Below are positions 57,147 to 64,000 of a stretch of 64,000 nt of DNA, in pieces (the first letter of the stretch is position 1; each line of letters opens with the position of its first letter). The stretch comes from Thalassobaculum litoreum DSM 18839. Its GTDB lineage: Bacteria; Pseudomonadota; Alphaproteobacteria; Thalassobaculales; Thalassobaculaceae. The stretch covers positions 1-64,000 of the forward strand of contig NZ_FNBW01000006.1 of the NCBI RefSeq assembly GCF_900102465.1, in the 5' to 3' direction. The position numbers were made by a program, and so were the translations under genes. The notes under the pieces were generated by a model. That model searched no databases. It saw nothing but the letters and a program-made list of their open reading frames with translations, and was not told the DNA's origin.

Positions 57147-57797
57147 ATGGCCCGCGCGATGACCAAAGCCCAGATCGAGACCTTCTTCGCCACGCTCCAG
57201 GCGGATAACCCGGAGCCGCAGGGCGAGCTCGACTGGATCAATCCCTTCACCCTGCTGGTCGCCGTCGTCCTGTCGGCGCAGGCGACCGATATCGGCGTCA
57301 ACAAGGCGACGAAGAAGCTGTTTCCGGTCGCCGACACGCCGGAGAAGATGCTGGCGCTCGGCGAGGCCGGGGTGAAGGAGCACATCAAGACGATCGGGTT
57401 GTTCAACGCCAAGGCCAAGAACGTCATCGCCCTCTGCGAGCAGCTGATCGAGAAGCACGGCAGCGCGGTCCCGCGCGACCGCGAGGCGCTGGAGGCTCTT
57501 CCAGGCGTCGGCCGCAAGACCGCCAACGTGGTCCTGAACATCGCCTTCGGCGAGCCGACCATCGCCGTCGACACCCACCTGTTCCGGGTCGCCAACCGCA
57601 CGGGTCTGGCGGCGGGGAAGACGCCGCTGGCGGTGGAGAAGGCGCTGTTGAAGAAGGTGCCGCCGGCCTATCTGCGCCATGCGCATCACTGGCTGATCCT
57701 GCATGGCCGCTACATCTGCAAGGCGCGCAAGCCGCGATGCCCGGACTGCAAGGTCGCCGCCGTCTGCAATTTCAAGGACAAGACGCTGGCTTCTTGA
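57147..57797 (+). CDS. nth: Endonuclease III (DNA glycosylase/AP lyase)
   Basis: Nth excises oxidised pyrimidines. The 216 residues contain the helix-hairpin-helix LPGVGRKTANVVLN with the catalytic Lys, the catalytic Asp in VDTHLFRVANR, and the C-terminal [4Fe-4S] loop C-x6-C-x2-C-x5-C (CKARKPRCPDCKVAAVC). The ATG is at 57147; the open frame upstream is antisense to the DUF2244 gene. Confidence 0.96.
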   Translation: MARAMTKAQIETFFATLQADNPEPQGELDWINPFTLLVAVVLSAQATDIGVNKATKKLFPVADTPEKMLALGEAGVKEHIKTIGLFNAKAKNVIALCEQLIEKHGSAVPRDREALEALPGVGRKTANVVLNIAFGEPTIAVDTHLFRVANRTGLAAGKTPLAVEKALLKKVPPAYLRHAHHWLILHGRYICKARKPRCPDCKVAAVCNFKDKTLAS

Positions 57798-57829
57798 AGG
57801 AACCGGCCCCCTGAGGGAACCGGCCCGGC

Positions 57830-58294
57830 TCAGCTTTCCGCCTCGACCGTGTGCTGCTTCCAGAGTTCGTCGAGGCAGTCCTGCATGTCGGCCGCGCGCG
57901 GACTGTGGATATTGCGGGCCTCCATATGGACCAGGGCCGGCCCGATATCCGAGCGGTACCAGAACAGGTCCATGATGCAGGTGCGGGCCGTGTACTGCCA
58001 GACCGTGGCGCCGCCGTCCTGGCGCACGAAGGTCGGCTGGCCGATCAGCCGCGCCACCCCGGTCGGATCCAGCGCGCGGAGCGACCGCTCGTCGCGCAGC
58101 GCCACCGGCAGCAGGGCCCTGCCGGTGGTGAGCGGGACCGGGGCCGCGCCGCGGGCCACCGGCGTCGCGCCCGGGGCAGCCGCCGTCTTGGGGGCGGGCT
58201 GCGTCGTTGCGCATCCGGAAAGGAAAATCGCGGCAGTCAGGGCAGCGGCGGTCAGGGCAAGAGCGCAGGCGCGGCGCCCGGCGACACGGTCCAT
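57830..58294 (-). CDS. Hypothetical lipoprotein
   Basis: 154 residues. The lipoprotein signal ends LSGC (FLSGCATTQ), followed by a Pro/Ala linker. The rest reads as a small domain with LDPTGVARLIGQPTFVRQDG and WQYTARTCIMDLFWY, similar in tone to SmpA/OmlA-type outer-membrane lipoproteins, but no family can be assigned with confidence. It starts seven bases after the bactofilin stop, so the two are probably co-transcribed. Confidence 0.78.
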   Translation of the reverse strand: MDRVAGRRACALALTAAALTAAIFLSGCATTQPAPKTAAAPGATPVARGAAPVPLTTGRALLPVALRDERSLRALDPTGVARLIGQPTFVRQDGGATVWQYTARTCIMDLFWYRSDIGPALVHMEARNIHSPRAADMQDCLDELWKQHTVEAES

Positions 58295-58301
58295 GCGCGG
58301 A

Positions 58302-58988
58302 TTACTCTTCGGTCAGGGGGCTGATATCGCCCTTGATCACACCACCGAGCTCGACTTCCAGCTTGTTGAACCGGACCTTGCCCTCGAGCACGCCGGTGGC
58401 CTTCACCGACAGGGTGCCGCGGACCGACAGCTCGCCCTCGAAGCGGCCGGCGATGATCGCTTCTTCTATTGTCACCTTGCCCCGGTATAGGCCGGTGTCT
58501 GTGACCTCGAGGGATTGGCTGTGCTCCAGGGTCGCCTGGACGGTGCCTTCGACGACGAGGGAGTCGCAGGCCGTGATCTCGCCGGACAGCGAGATGTCCT
58601 TGCCGACCAGGAGACGCTTGCTCTCCTCGTTGCCGCGGGGCGCGGTCGGCCGGCGCTGCGGCGCGCCGGGAATGTCGGCGGCCGAGCGTCGGGGAATCTC
58701 GGGCACGAAGCCCTGGCCGGGGGTACGCGGGGGGGTCGAAGCGGACATGGCCGAACCTTTCGAGTCGGAAGCGGCGGAGGAGGGGGAGGATGTCGAGGTG
58801 TCCGGACGCACGGTGTCGGAGTCCGGCGACCCGGACACGCTGTCCGCGCCTTCAGACTGGCTGCCGATGGGGGTTGATGAGGAGAGATCGTCGGTGTCGG
58901 AGCCGGACTCCTTCGATGCGCCCGCATCCATCACCGGTTCGACATTTCCGTCTCGCGGCATTTCGGATGCTCTGCGACGCCGGAACAT
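58302..58988 (-). CDS. Bactofilin (polymer-forming cytoskeletal protein)
   Basis: 228 residues. A long disordered Ser/Asp/Pro-rich N-terminus (about 1-120) is followed by a bactofilin beta-helix domain (LLVGKDISLSGEITACDSL, VVEGTVQATLEHSQSL, IIAGRFEGELSVRG). Bactofilins polymerise without nucleotides and organise cell-envelope enzymes. The ATG is at 58988. The N-terminal extension is longer than in the stalk bactofilins of Caulobacter. Confidence 0.92.
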   Translation of the reverse strand: MFRRRRASEMPRDGNVEPVMDAGASKESGSDTDDLSSSTPIGSQSEGADSVSGSPDSDTVRPDTSTSSPSSAASDSKGSAMSASTPPRTPGQGFVPEIPRRSAADIPGAPQRRPTAPRGNEESKRLLVGKDISLSGEITACDSLVVEGTVQATLEHSQSLEVTDTGLYRGKVTIEEAIIAGRFEGELSVRGTLSVKATGVLEGKVRFNKLEVELGGVIKGDISPLTEE

Positions 58989-59038
58989 GGCTTATCTCCT
59001 AACTGAGCGCTTTCGGCTAAACGGTTGCCCCACCGGTA

Positions 59039-59713
59039 TTATCGCGGAACGGTTCGGCGCCGCAACCGTTCATGTTCGTGGACCGCAAAAGCGGTTGCCA
59101 CAACGGGGGTTGTGAGGTTCACCACAGGGATCGTCGACAGCACGGCGATGAGCACCCCGCCGAGAAAAAGCGATCCCTGATTCGCGCGCCGGAACGTCCG
59201 CATCGACATCCGGTCCAGGGTCCGCTGACCGACCATCTCGGCGTATTCGCGGCCGAGCAGGTAGCCGTTCAGCCCGTAGAACACGATCAGATTGAGACCC
59301 GGCAGCACGAAATACAGCGGCAGGGCGAGGATGTTCAGGCCGATGGACAGGAAGGCGAAGCGCAGTCCGTCGCCGAGCACCTCGCCCATCGGCACGTGAC
59401 GCGGGGTCGGCGCGGTCGGATAGTGGTTCGCCATCACCGCGTCGGCGACCCGGTCGGCAAACACGCCGCTGACCAACTGCACGGAGCCGGGAAAGAAGAT
59501 CAGGGCGAAGATGAAGGTTCCGATGGCGCCCAGCCAGACCAGCAGGCTGTCCAGCCACTCGGTCCCGGTCTGGGCCAGGGCGCTCAGCGCGTAGCCGACG
59601 CCGATCGTTAGAAAGACGATCAGGGCGAGGCTGGCGCCGATCGACAGAATCAGCACCGACCGCAGGCGGGGATCGCCGAGCTGCCCCAGGGTCAGGGATA
59701 TGGATCTGAACAT
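59039..59713 (-). CDS. EI24/CysZ-like membrane protein
   Basis: 224 residues with about four to five hydrophobic segments (LSIGASLALIVFLTIGVGYA, WLGAIGTFIFALIFFPGSVQ, FAFLSIGLNILALPLYFVLP, and near 190-212). YGLNGYLLGREYAEMVGQR is typical of the EI24 domain. CysZ imports sulfate in E. coli; that role is not certain for this group. The ATG at 59713 gives the family start MFRSISLTLGQLGD; an upstream extension is open but unlikely. Confidence 0.88.
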   Translation of the reverse strand: MFRSISLTLGQLGDPRLRSVLILSIGASLALIVFLTIGVGYALSALAQTGTEWLDSLLVWLGAIGTFIFALIFFPGSVQLVSGVFADRVADAVMANHYPTAPTPRHVPMGEVLGDGLRFAFLSIGLNILALPLYFVLPGLNLIVFYGLNGYLLGREYAEMVGQRTLDRMSMRTFRRANQGSLFLGGVLIAVLSTIPVVNLTTPVVATAFAVHEHERLRRRTVPR

Positions 59714-59916
59714 CGCCGTCTCATGTGGCCATCTCATGTGGCTGCGTCGCCCCGCCGCTTGAAACCACGAAGCCGCGCCGTATTCAAGCGCGGCACGCCC
59801 GTGAAGGGTCGATTTCCGCACGGGACCGCCCACGAACCCAATCGCCGGGGTTGATCGGTTCGGTCAGACCACTAGGGTGCTGGCGAGGCCGTTTCCAAGA
59901 ACTCCTGGAGATCTGA

Positions 59917-60906
59917 ATGACCAAGAGCCTGGATGTCGTCGCCATCGGCAACGCCATCGTCGACGTCATTTCCCGCTGCGACGACGCCTTTCTGGCGACG
60001 GAGAAAGTGGAGAAGGGCGCGATGACCCTGATCGACGCCGAGCGTTCGGAATCCCTCTACGCCGCCATGGGGCCGGGCGTGGAGATGTCCGGCGGCTCGG
60101 CCGGCAACACCGCCGCCGGCCTGGCCGCGCTCGGCAGCCGCACCGGCTATATCGGCAAGGTGCGCGATGACGGGCTGGGCAAGGTGTTCCGCCACGACAT
60201 CACCGCCCAGGGCGTGCGCTTCGAGACCGCGGCGGCCCCGGACGGACCGCCGACCGCCCGCTGCCTCGTCCTGGTGACGCCGGATGCGCAACGGTCCATG
60301 AGCACCTTCCTGGGCGCCTGCGTGAACCTGACCCCCGAGGATATCCCCGAGGACCTGATCGCCGACGCCCAGGTGGTCTACCTGGAGGGCTATCTCTGGG
60401 ATCAGCCCGAGGCCAAGAAGGCGTTCGTCAAGGCGGCGGAGATCGCCCACCGCTCCGGCGGCAAGGTCGCCCTTTCGCTGTCGGACTCGTTCTGCGTCGA
60501 CCGGCACCGCGCCGATTTCAAGGAGCTGGTGAAGCATCACGTGGACATCCTCTTCGCCAACGAGGCGGAGTCCCTGTCGCTGTTCGAGACCGACAAGTTC
60601 GACGATGTGCTTCAGGCAGTTCGTTTCGAGGTCGAGACGGCGGCCCTGACCCGCAGCGAGAAGGGCGCGGTCGTCGTCCATCGCGACGAGGTCCACGTGC
60701 TCGATGCCGAGCCGGTTGCCCAGGTGGTCGACACCACCGGGGCGGGCGACCTCTACGCCGCCGGGTTCCTGCACGGATACACCGCCGGCAAGGACGCCGT
60801 GACCTGCGGCCGGATGGGGGCGATCTGCGCGTCGGAGATCATCAGCCACGTGGGCGCGCGGCCGGAGGCCGACCTGAAGAAGCTGGTGGCCGAGAAGCTC
60901 GGCTGA
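59917..60906 (+). CDS. PfkB-family sugar/adenosine kinase
   Basis: 329 residues, ribokinase fold. The first signature SGGSAGNTAAGLAALGSRTG binds substrate and the second DTTGAGDLYAAGFLHG contains the catalytic Asp. Full-length similarity in style is to adenosine-kinase-like proteins of alphaproteobacteria (MTKSLDVVAIGNAIVDVIS). The substrate (adenosine, inosine or a sugar) cannot be fixed from sequence. The ATG is at 59917; it converges with the AmpG-like gene. Confidence 0.88.
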   Translation: MTKSLDVVAIGNAIVDVISRCDDAFLATEKVEKGAMTLIDAERSESLYAAMGPGVEMSGGSAGNTAAGLAALGSRTGYIGKVRDDGLGKVFRHDITAQGVRFETAAAPDGPPTARCLVLVTPDAQRSMSTFLGACVNLTPEDIPEDLIADAQVVYLEGYLWDQPEAKKAFVKAAEIAHRSGGKVALSLSDSFCVDRHRADFKELVKHHVDILFANEAESLSLFETDKFDDVLQAVRFEVETAALTRSEKGAVVVHRDEVHVLDAEPVAQVVDTTGAGDLYAAGFLHGYTAGKDAVTCGRMGAICASEIISHVGARPEADLKKLVAEKLG

Positions 60907-60910
60907 TCGC

Positions 60911-62248
60911 TTAAGACGACTCTGAGCCGGATCCGGCCTTGCCCGGGTCCGGCATCACCCACATCAGCACCAGCAGCAGCGGCAGGCCCAGCAGGGCAAG
61001 GCCGGCGGTCATGGTGAAGAACAGCGCCCAGTCTCCGCCCAGGCTGTCGACGATGACGCCGGCGGAGGACGCGAACCAGATCCGCGCCAGATTCCCCAGC
61101 GAGTTCAGCAGCGCATATTGGGTCGCCGAGAATGCCGTGTTGCAGAGCCCGGCGAGGTAGGCGACGAAAGCGACGGTCGCCAGGCCGCCGGTGAAATTGT
61201 CGGCGATCACCGCCACGGCGAAGACGTCCGCGTCCTGGCCGGCGCCGGCGAGATAGGCATAGGCGAGGTTGGTCGCCGCCGCGGCGAGGCCGCCGGCCAG
61301 CAGGGCGCGGAACACGCCGGCCAGTTTCACCAGGATTCCGCCCGCGAAGACGCCCAGGCAGACGGCGGCGAGGCCGAACACCTTGGTGACGTCGGCGATC
61401 TGCGTCAGCTCGAAACCCAGCTCCCGGTAGAACACGAAGGACATGCGGCCGAGCAGCGCGTCCCCGAACTTGAACACGAAGACGAAGACCAGGATCAGCA
61501 GCCACCAGTCCCGGCGCATGAACTCGGCGAAGGGGTCGATCAGCGCCTGGCGCAGCCAGATCGCGGCACGCTCGGTGGCCGGCGCGCCCGTGTCGCTCAC
61601 GTCCTCGGGCAAGGGATCGCGGGGTGTCGGCTCCGGGGCCAGCAGCGTGGCGGCGACGGCGATCAGCAGGGTGCAGGCCAGGATAAGATAGGTCGCGTTC
61701 CAGCCCAGGTTGGCGGCGAGATAGAGGCCACCGGCGCCGCCGACCAGGGTGCCGCCCAGATGCCAGCCCCAGATCGCCACCGCCGAGCCGGCGCCGAACT
61801 CTTCCGGTTTCAGGATGTCGACCCGATAGGCATCGATGACGATGTCCTGGGTGGCGGACACGAAGGCGACGAAGACGCAGGCCAGCGCCACCATCGACAC
61901 GTCGGCGGTCGGATCGGTCAGGCCGAGAAAGGCGATGGCGGCGATCAGCAGGAGCTGGGTCAGCAGCGCCCAGCCGCGCCGGCGTCCGAGCCGGTCGGTG
62001 AGGCCGGGCAGCCGCAGCCGGTCGACCAGTGGCGCCCACAGGAAATTGATGGCGTAGGCGGTGGTGGCGAGGCTGAACAGGCCGACGCTGGACCGTGAGA
62101 AGCCGGCATCGGTCAGCCAGATCGACAGGTTCGAATAGACCAGCGGCGCCGGCAGGCCCGACGCGAAGCCGAAGACGAGGATGATGAGCATCCGGCGGTC
62201 GAGATAGACCCGGATGCCGTCGGTCCAGGAGGTGCGTTCAGCCGCCAT
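60911..62248 (-). CDS. AmpG-like MFS transporter (muropeptide permease)
   Basis: 445 residues with about 12 membrane segments. The N-terminal FGFASGLPAPLVYSNLSIWL and WAPLVDRLRLPGLTDRLGRR are typical of AmpG, which imports anhydro-muropeptides for peptidoglycan recycling. The substrate MltA would make is encoded in this window. The ATG at 62248 gives the family N-terminus; another in-frame ATG lies at 62290. Confidence 0.9.
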   Translation of the reverse strand: MAAERTSWTDGIRVYLDRRMLIILVFGFASGLPAPLVYSNLSIWLTDAGFSRSSVGLFSLATTAYAINFLWAPLVDRLRLPGLTDRLGRRRGWALLTQLLLIAAIAFLGLTDPTADVSMVALACVFVAFVSATQDIVIDAYRVDILKPEEFGAGSAVAIWGWHLGGTLVGGAGGLYLAANLGWNATYLILACTLLIAVAATLLAPEPTPRDPLPEDVSDTGAPATERAAIWLRQALIDPFAEFMRRDWWLLILVFVFVFKFGDALLGRMSFVFYRELGFELTQIADVTKVFGLAAVCLGVFAGGILVKLAGVFRALLAGGLAAAATNLAYAYLAGAGQDADVFAVAVIADNFTGGLATVAFVAYLAGLCNTAFSATQYALLNSLGNLARIWFASSAGVIVDSLGGDWALFFTMTAGLALLGLPLLLVLMWVMPDPGKAGSGSESS

Positions 62249-62327
62249 ACCGATGAGGTATCTGAGTCGCCCCGGCTTGCCCAGCATCATTAGATGCTCG
62301 GCGAGCGGGGGAGCGAAGGGACGCCGG

Positions 62328-63020
62328 TCAGGCTGCGTTGGCGTCGAGCGCGTAGCCGGCGGAGCGCACCGTGCGGATCATGTCGTCGTCGTTCTCGCTG
62401 TTCAGCGCCTTGCGCAGCCGGCGGATATGGACGTCGACCGTGCGTGGCTCGACATAGACGTCCGGACCCCAGACGGTGTCGAGCAGCTGTTCGCGCGAGA
62501 ACACCCGTCCCGGATGCTCCAGGAAATGGCGCAGCAGGCGGAACTCGGTGGGTCCGAGATGGATGTCGCGCTCGCTGCGCTTCACCCGATGGGCCGCCAG
62601 ATCCATGGTCAGGTCGGCGAAGCGCAGGATCTCGTCCTCGGTGGAGGGCCGCGCCCGGCGCATCACCGCGCGGACCCGGGCGATCAGCTCGGCCGGGCTG
62701 AACGGCTTGGTGATGTAGTCGTCGGCCCCGGAGTTCAGGCCGCGGATCCGGTCGCCCTCCTCGCCGCGGGCGGTGAGCATGATGATCGGGATGTTCTTCA
62801 GGTCGGGCGCGCGGCGCAGCCGGCGGCAGGCCTCGATCCCCGACAGCAGGGGCAGCATCCAGTCGAGCAGGATCAGGTCGGGCCGGCGCTCCGCGGCGAC
62901 CAGCATGGCCTCCTCGCCGTCACCCGCGTCGATGACGCGGAAGCCTTCGCGTTCCAGGTTGTAGCGGAGCAGGGTGACGATCGGCGCTTCATCCTCGACG
63001 ATCAGGATCAGTGGTTTCAT
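62328..63020 (-). CDS. phoB: Phosphate regulon response regulator PhoB
   Basis: 230 residues. The receiver domain has the acidic pair ED at 9-10, phospho-acceptor Asp53 (LLDWML) and Lys105 (YITKPF). The OmpR-type winged helix contains LGPTEFRLLRHFLEHPGRVF and VDVHIRRLRKAL. The ATG at 63020 is preferred to the GTG at 63032, which lies close to the MITE. It is last in pstB-phoU-phoB. Confidence 0.96.
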   Translation of the reverse strand: MKPLILIVEDEAPIVTLLRYNLEREGFRVIDAGDGEEAMLVAAERRPDLILLDWMLPLLSGIEACRRLRRAPDLKNIPIIMLTARGEEGDRIRGLNSGADDYITKPFSPAELIARVRAVMRRARPSTEDEILRFADLTMDLAAHRVKRSERDIHLGPTEFRLLRHFLEHPGRVFSREQLLDTVWGPDVYVEPRTVDVHIRRLRKALNSENDDDMIRTVRSAGYALDANAA

Positions 63021-63039
63021 GGGCTGGGTCACTCGCGAC

Positions 63040-63135
63040 TAGAGTACGATCTGTACCGTGAATCGTCCTCTAAACCTTTGAATACAGAGCAAATTCACAC
63101 GAACGGATGAGGCCATCCGACCGTGATCCGCTCTA
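63040..63135 (-). repeat. MITE-like repeat, copy 4 (96 bp), inside the phoU-phoB gap
   Basis: Read on the minus strand it starts with the phoU stop TAG followed by AGC, has GTGTGAATTTGCTCTG and GAGGACGATTCACGG, and ends ACTC-TA (63045-63040). It fills the gap between phoU and phoB. Without it phoU would end TCC-TAG, 18 bases before the phoB ATG. It is shorter than the other copies because the terminal GATC hairpin is missing. Confidence 0.75.
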
Positions 63136-63864
63136 GGACGATTCTTCGGAGAGCTCCTCCGGCTTGACGACGGCGAAGCTGCTGTTGTCCCCCTTCGGCC
63201 GGTTGCCTTCCAGGCGGCGGCCGGTCTCCTCGAAATAGACGGTCTCCGCGATGTTGGTCGCGTGATCACCGATCCGCTCGATGTTCTTGGCCACGAAGAG
63301 CAGGTGCGCGCAGGCGGTGATGTTGCGCGGATCCTCCATCATGTAGGTCAGCAGCTCCCGAAAGAGGCTGGTGTACATCTGGTCGATCTCTTCATCGCGC
63401 TGCCAGGCCACCATGGCGCGCTCCACGTCGCGCTGGGTATAGGCATCCAGCACGTCGGTGATGATCCGGTGGGTCAGCCGGCCCATGCGGGCGATGCCGT
63501 TGATCGGCCCGACCTCCGGGAGCTGCGACAGGGCCGAGGCGCGCTTGGCCACGTTGGTGGCGTAGTCGCCCATGCGCTCCAGATCGTGCGAGATCTTCAG
63601 CGCCGACAGGATCTGGCGCAGGTCGTGGGCGACGGGCTGGCGCAGGGCCAGCATCCGCAGGGTCAGCGCCTCGACCTGATCCTCCAGGTCGTCGATCGCC
63701 TTGTCGGCCTCCACGCACTGGGTCGCCAGGGCGTCGTCGCGCTTGGCGATCGCCTGGATGGAGTTGGCGAGCTGGGCCTCGACGAGACCGCCCATGCGGG
63801 AAATAGCCGACCGCAAGCCGTCCAGTTCGTCGTCGAACGAGGACACGATGTGGCTGTCGGACAT
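63133..63864 (-). CDS. phoU: Phosphate-transport regulator PhoU
   Basis: 243 residues. PhoU links the PstSCAB transporter to PhoR and keeps the Pho regulon off in high phosphate. Two repeats of the PhoU helical bundle carry metal-binding motifs: LERMGDYATNVAKRA and IERIGDHATNIAETVYF (ExxxD type). The ATG is at 63864. It lies after pstB and before phoB. Its TAG stop belongs to the MITE terminus. Confidence 0.97.
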   Translation of the reverse strand: MSDSHIVSSFDDELDGLRSAISRMGGLVEAQLANSIQAIAKRDDALATQCVEADKAIDDLEDQVEALTLRMLALRQPVAHDLRQILSALKISHDLERMGDYATNVAKRASALSQLPEVGPINGIARMGRLTHRIITDVLDAYTQRDVERAMVAWQRDEEIDQMYTSLFRELLTYMMEDPRNITACAHLLFVAKNIERIGDHATNIAETVYFEETGRRLEGNRPKGDNSSFAVVKPEELSEESS

Positions 63865-63931
63865 GATTCAGACCTCCGGAAACGGGTGACGGGCCGCAGC
63901 CGCCTACCGGCCTGCGGCGTAGCGTTCGAGC

Positions 63932-64000
63932 CTAACCGAAACGTCCGGTGATGTACCCCTGGGTGCGGCTGTCGACTGGATTGGTGAAGATCGTCTCGGT
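63932..64000 (-). CDS. pstB: Phosphate ABC transporter ATP-binding protein PstB, C-terminal end only
   Basis: The last 22 codons before a TAG at 63934-63932 read TETIFTNPVDSRTQGYITG and RFG, the standard PstB C-terminus. The gene continues beyond the right window edge. It is in line with phoU and phoB. Confidence 0.9.
   Translation of the reverse strand, partial: TETIFTNPVDSRTQGYITGRFG

Overview
The window is high-GC alphaproteobacterial chromosome, most likely from the order Rhodospirillales. Many genes overlap by ATGA or GTGA. The par–rsmG–mnmG–mnmE, ppsR–maf–coaE–dnaQ–secB, hemE–hemJ–rho, hslVU–his, hrcA–grpE, dnaK–dnaJ–dapB–nth and pst–phoU–phoB neighbourhoods are the usual alphaproteobacterial ones. 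This is the replication-origin region. A parAB locus (1.7-3.8 kb) has four parS sites between 4.8 and 10.2 kb. The 411-bp gap between the divergent ppsR and hemE genes (17.36-17.77 kb) is the position of oriC in Caulobacter and is proposed as the origin here.

Layout. 0-0.4 kb: the 3' end of an IS630-type transposase and a small MITE-like repeat. 0.4-10.7 kb: a serine hydrolase, parB-parA-rsmG-mnmG-mnmE on the minus strand, then ogt, a dienelactone hydrolase, a quinone oxidoreductase and an MmcQ-like gene. 10.7-17.4 kb: mltA, tim44-like, fxsA, a histidine phosphatase, secB, dnaQ, coaE, maf, ppsR. 17.4-20.7 kb: candidate oriC, hemE, hemJ, rho. 21-25 kb: lactate-utilisation lldEFG, an Smr-domain gene and an XRE regulator. 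25-31.4 kb: hslVU diverging from hisB-hisH-GNAT-hisA-hisF-hisE-HIT. 31.5-38.9 kb: a pentapeptide-repeat protein, then comM (YifB family) split by a 4.4-kb IS1595-family transposon.

39-48 kb: an ECF sigma/anti-sigma/exported-protein operon, gshB, a SirB1-like gene, a BON lipoprotein, yraN, an LpoA-like lipoprotein, hemW, rdgB, rph. 48-57.8 kb: hrcA, grpE, a DUF1848 gene, dnaK, dnaJ, a PadR regulator, dapB, a DUF2244 gene, nth. 57.8-64 kb: a lipoprotein, a bactofilin, an EI24 protein, a PfkB kinase, an AmpG-like transporter, and phoB, phoU and the end of pstB.

Two mobile-DNA stories stand out. (1) Four copies of a 96-139-bp repeat begin inside the TAG stop codon of the preceding gene (serine hydrolase, hrcA, dnaJ, phoU). 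They share termini with the IS630-type element at the left edge, so they look like IS630-mobilised MITEs that insert at the TA of stop codons and regenerate a stop. (2) The IS1595-family transposon in comM has perfect 26-bp terminal inverted repeats and an 8-bp target duplication. It carries AT-richer cargo of unknown function: a membrane-anchored delta-60-repeat protein, a DUF6471 protein, a compact three-gene operon that includes a 53-codon gene easily missed by annotation, and a 144-aa coiled-coil protein.

No tRNA, rRNA or CRISPR array was recognised.
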